Shown: in pieces, positions 53,101-54,248 of the stretch | How positions within the stretch are numbered: the stretch's first letter is position 1 | Layout of the letters: each line of letters opens with the position of its first letter | NCBI GenBank assembly: GCA_016786745.1 | Contig: JAEUVS010000139.1 | Span: forward strand, 1 to 54,248 | DNA from: Chitinophagaceae bacterium | Lineage (GTDB): Bacteria > Bacteroidota > Bacteroidia > Chitinophagales > Chitinophagaceae | Direction: 5' to 3' | DNA length: 54,248 bases | Program-made: the position numbers and the translations under genes | The notes under the pieces: model-generated | The model's database searches: none | The model's input: only the letters and a program-made list of their open reading frames with translations | What the model was told of the DNA's origin: nothing

Positions 53101-53520
53101 ATGTTACAGCCTAAAAGAACCAAACACAGAAAAGCGCAGAAGGGTCGCATACGCCAGGTTGCGAAGAGGGGAGCCACGATATCTTTTGGCTCATTCGCTC
53201 TCAAGGCGCTTGAACCTGTATGGATGACCAACAGGCAGATTGAAGCAGCAAGGCAGGCGCTTACCCGTAGCATGAAAAGGGAAGGTAATGTTTGGATCAG
53301 GATATTTCCCGACAAGCCTATCACCCGCAAGCCACAGGAAGTGAGAATGGGTAAGGGTAAAGGTAACCCTGAGTTCTGGGCAGCAGTGGTAGAACCAGGA
53401 CGTATTCTGTTCGAATGCGATGGTGTACCTGAAAGCGTGGCGAAAGAGGCATTGGGACTTGCAGCGCAGAAGTTGCCGATCAAAACAAAATTTGTTGTCC
53501 GCAGAGATTACAGGGCATAA
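53101..53520 (+). CDS. rplP: 50S ribosomal protein L16
   Basis: A 139-residue L16 ([56 protein letters not shown] and [22 protein letters not shown]), which helps place tRNA in the A site. It starts 44 bases after the repeat, so ribosome coupling with rpsC is lost here. Confidence 0.98.
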   Translation: MLQPKRTKHRKAQKGRIRQVAKRGATISFGSFALKALEPVWMTNRQIEAARQALTRSMKREGNVWIRIFPDKPITRKPQEVRMGKGKGNPEFWAAVVEPGRILFECDGVPESVAKEALGLAAQKLPIKTKFVVRRDYRA

Positions 53521-53538
53521 ATTATAAAACACTGAACG

Positions 53539-53760
53539 ATGTCAAAGAGAATTGATTTTGTTAGAGGGTTGAATGAAATGAATGAAGACGACCTCAAAGC
53601 GAGGATCCAGGAAGACGAGCTCCGGTTGAAAAAGCTTGAGTTCGCGCATGCCATTTCTCCTCTGGAAAATCCGATGAGCATCCGCTCTCTTCGCAGGGAC
53701 GTGGCTCGCTTGAAAACAGAATTGAAGAAAAAAGCTTTAGGTGCTAACCTGTCAAAATAA
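53539..53760 (+). CDS. rpmC: 50S ribosomal protein L29
   Basis: A 73-residue L29 with two long helices (NEDDLKARIQEDELRLKKLEFAHAISPLENPMSIRSLRRDVARLKTELKKK), located at the tunnel exit next to L23. The gene follows rplP by 18 bases and precedes rpsQ by six. Confidence 0.95.
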   Translation: MSKRIDFVRGLNEMNEDDLKARIQEDELRLKKLEFAHAISPLENPMSIRSLRRDVARLKTELKKKALGANLSK

Positions 53761-53766
53761 GTAACA

Positions 53767-54024
53767 ATGGTTGAAAGAAATTTGCGTAAAACCAGGATCG
53801 GGCTGGTAACCAGCAACAAGATGGATAAAACCATTACTGTGGCTGTTGAAAGAAAAGTAAAACACCCGATCTATGGAAAGTTCGTAAAGAAGACAACGAA
53901 GTTCCACGCTCATGATGAGAAGAACGAATGCACAATTGGCGATACCGTACGTATTATGGAAACCCGCCCTTTGAGCAAGCTGAAACGCTGGAGACTGGTG
54001 GAAGTGGTAGAGAAAGCTAAGTAG
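53767..54024 (+). CDS. rpsQ: 30S ribosomal protein S17
   Basis: An 85-residue S17 ([78 protein letters not shown]), an OB-fold protein of the 30S body. Confidence 0.97.
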   Translation: MVERNLRKTRIGLVTSNKMDKTITVAVERKVKHPIYGKFVKKTTKFHAHDEKNECTIGDTVRIMETRPLSKLKRWRLVEVVEKAK

Positions 54025-54093
54025 TGTGATTCTGTAAAATGTATGTTTTTAATTGCTGACAGCCCCTGAAGCTGCGGCACAAAGCAAAATAAA

Positions 54094-54248
54094 ATGATTC
54101 AGCAAGAAAGCAGATTAAATGTAGCTGATAACAGTGGTGCGAAGGAGGTATTGTGCATTCGCGTGCTTGGAAACAGCGGACAGGATTATGCTAAAATAGG
54201 TGACAAGATCGTGGTATCAGTAAAAGATGCCATTCCTGCAGGCGGTAT
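54094..54248 (+). CDS. rplN: 50S ribosomal protein L14, 3'-truncated by window
   Basis: The first 51 codons ([26 protein letters not shown], then [18 protein letters not shown]) are the conserved start of L14. The rest lies beyond the window. The gap to rpsQ is 69 bases, larger than its neighbours, and holds no recognisable element. Confidence 0.96.
   Translation, partial: MIQQESRLNVADNSGAKEVLCIRVLGNSGQDYAKIGDKIVVSVKDAIPAGG

Overview
The window comes from the chromosome of a Bacteroidota bacterium, most probably a member of the Chitinophagaceae. The evidence is a type B T9SS sorting domain on a SprB-repeat protein, a SusC-style carboxypeptidase-regulatory plug protein, a type III glutamine synthetase, a GLPGLI-like secreted protein, and promoters of the Bacteroidota form TTTG-N19-TAnnTTTG. 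No ribosomal RNA, tRNA, CRISPR array, prophage or intact insertion sequence was found.

Layout. 1-4170: the C-terminal part of a TonB-dependent siderophore receptor and an outer-membrane beta-barrel protein. 4190-8740: ispD with a STAS protein on the minus strand, then clpC and cmk on the plus strand. 8815-14670: a sugar-acid block with uxaC and uxuA (hexuronate catabolism), a lipoprotein, a secreted beta-sandwich protein and a GH43 glycosidase. 15179-18292: a SprB-repeat, T9SS-exported surface protein. 18293-23700: an accessory, partly decayed stretch with an arsRMC arsenic operon, small hypothetical genes, a frameshifted Abi-family gene, a truncated FecR-like fragment and a possible toxin relic. 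23773-36302: housekeeping genes glnA (GSIII), a polytopic membrane protein, and a GT4-purL-hldD-proC cluster, then pyrG and yidC. 36437-43875: a GLPGLI-like protein, a TPR protein, a comA-like/aroE pair, and a minus-strand cluster of a hypothetical gene, an ITPase, an ECF sigma factor, its presumed anti-sigma partner and a thioesterase. 43970-45040: ilvE. 45122-54248: the str/S10 ribosomal clusters (rpsL, rpsG, fusA; rpsJ to rplN, which is cut by the window end). There is no tuf gene between fusA and rpsJ.

The most striking structure outside the genes is a dispersed family of short imperfect palindromes, with the consensus shape TCATCCCGAAC - variable hairpin - GTGAGGGATCAGCGGAG. It occurs at eight loci, often as inverted or tandem pairs (REP/BIME-like). 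The inner arms change in sequence but stay self-complementary. Two loci lie inside the S10 operon (rplB/rpsS and rpsC/rplP), and another supplies the 3' ends of both cmk and uxaC. Other regulatory finds are two nearly identical 16-bp operators in the ars operon, one sitting on a promoter that would give an almost leaderless arsR mRNA; a pair of related palindromes exactly 32 bp apart behind arsC; and a hairpin-rich 215-base spacer between rpsJ and rplC.

All functional names come from reading the translated sequence by eye; no database search was run.
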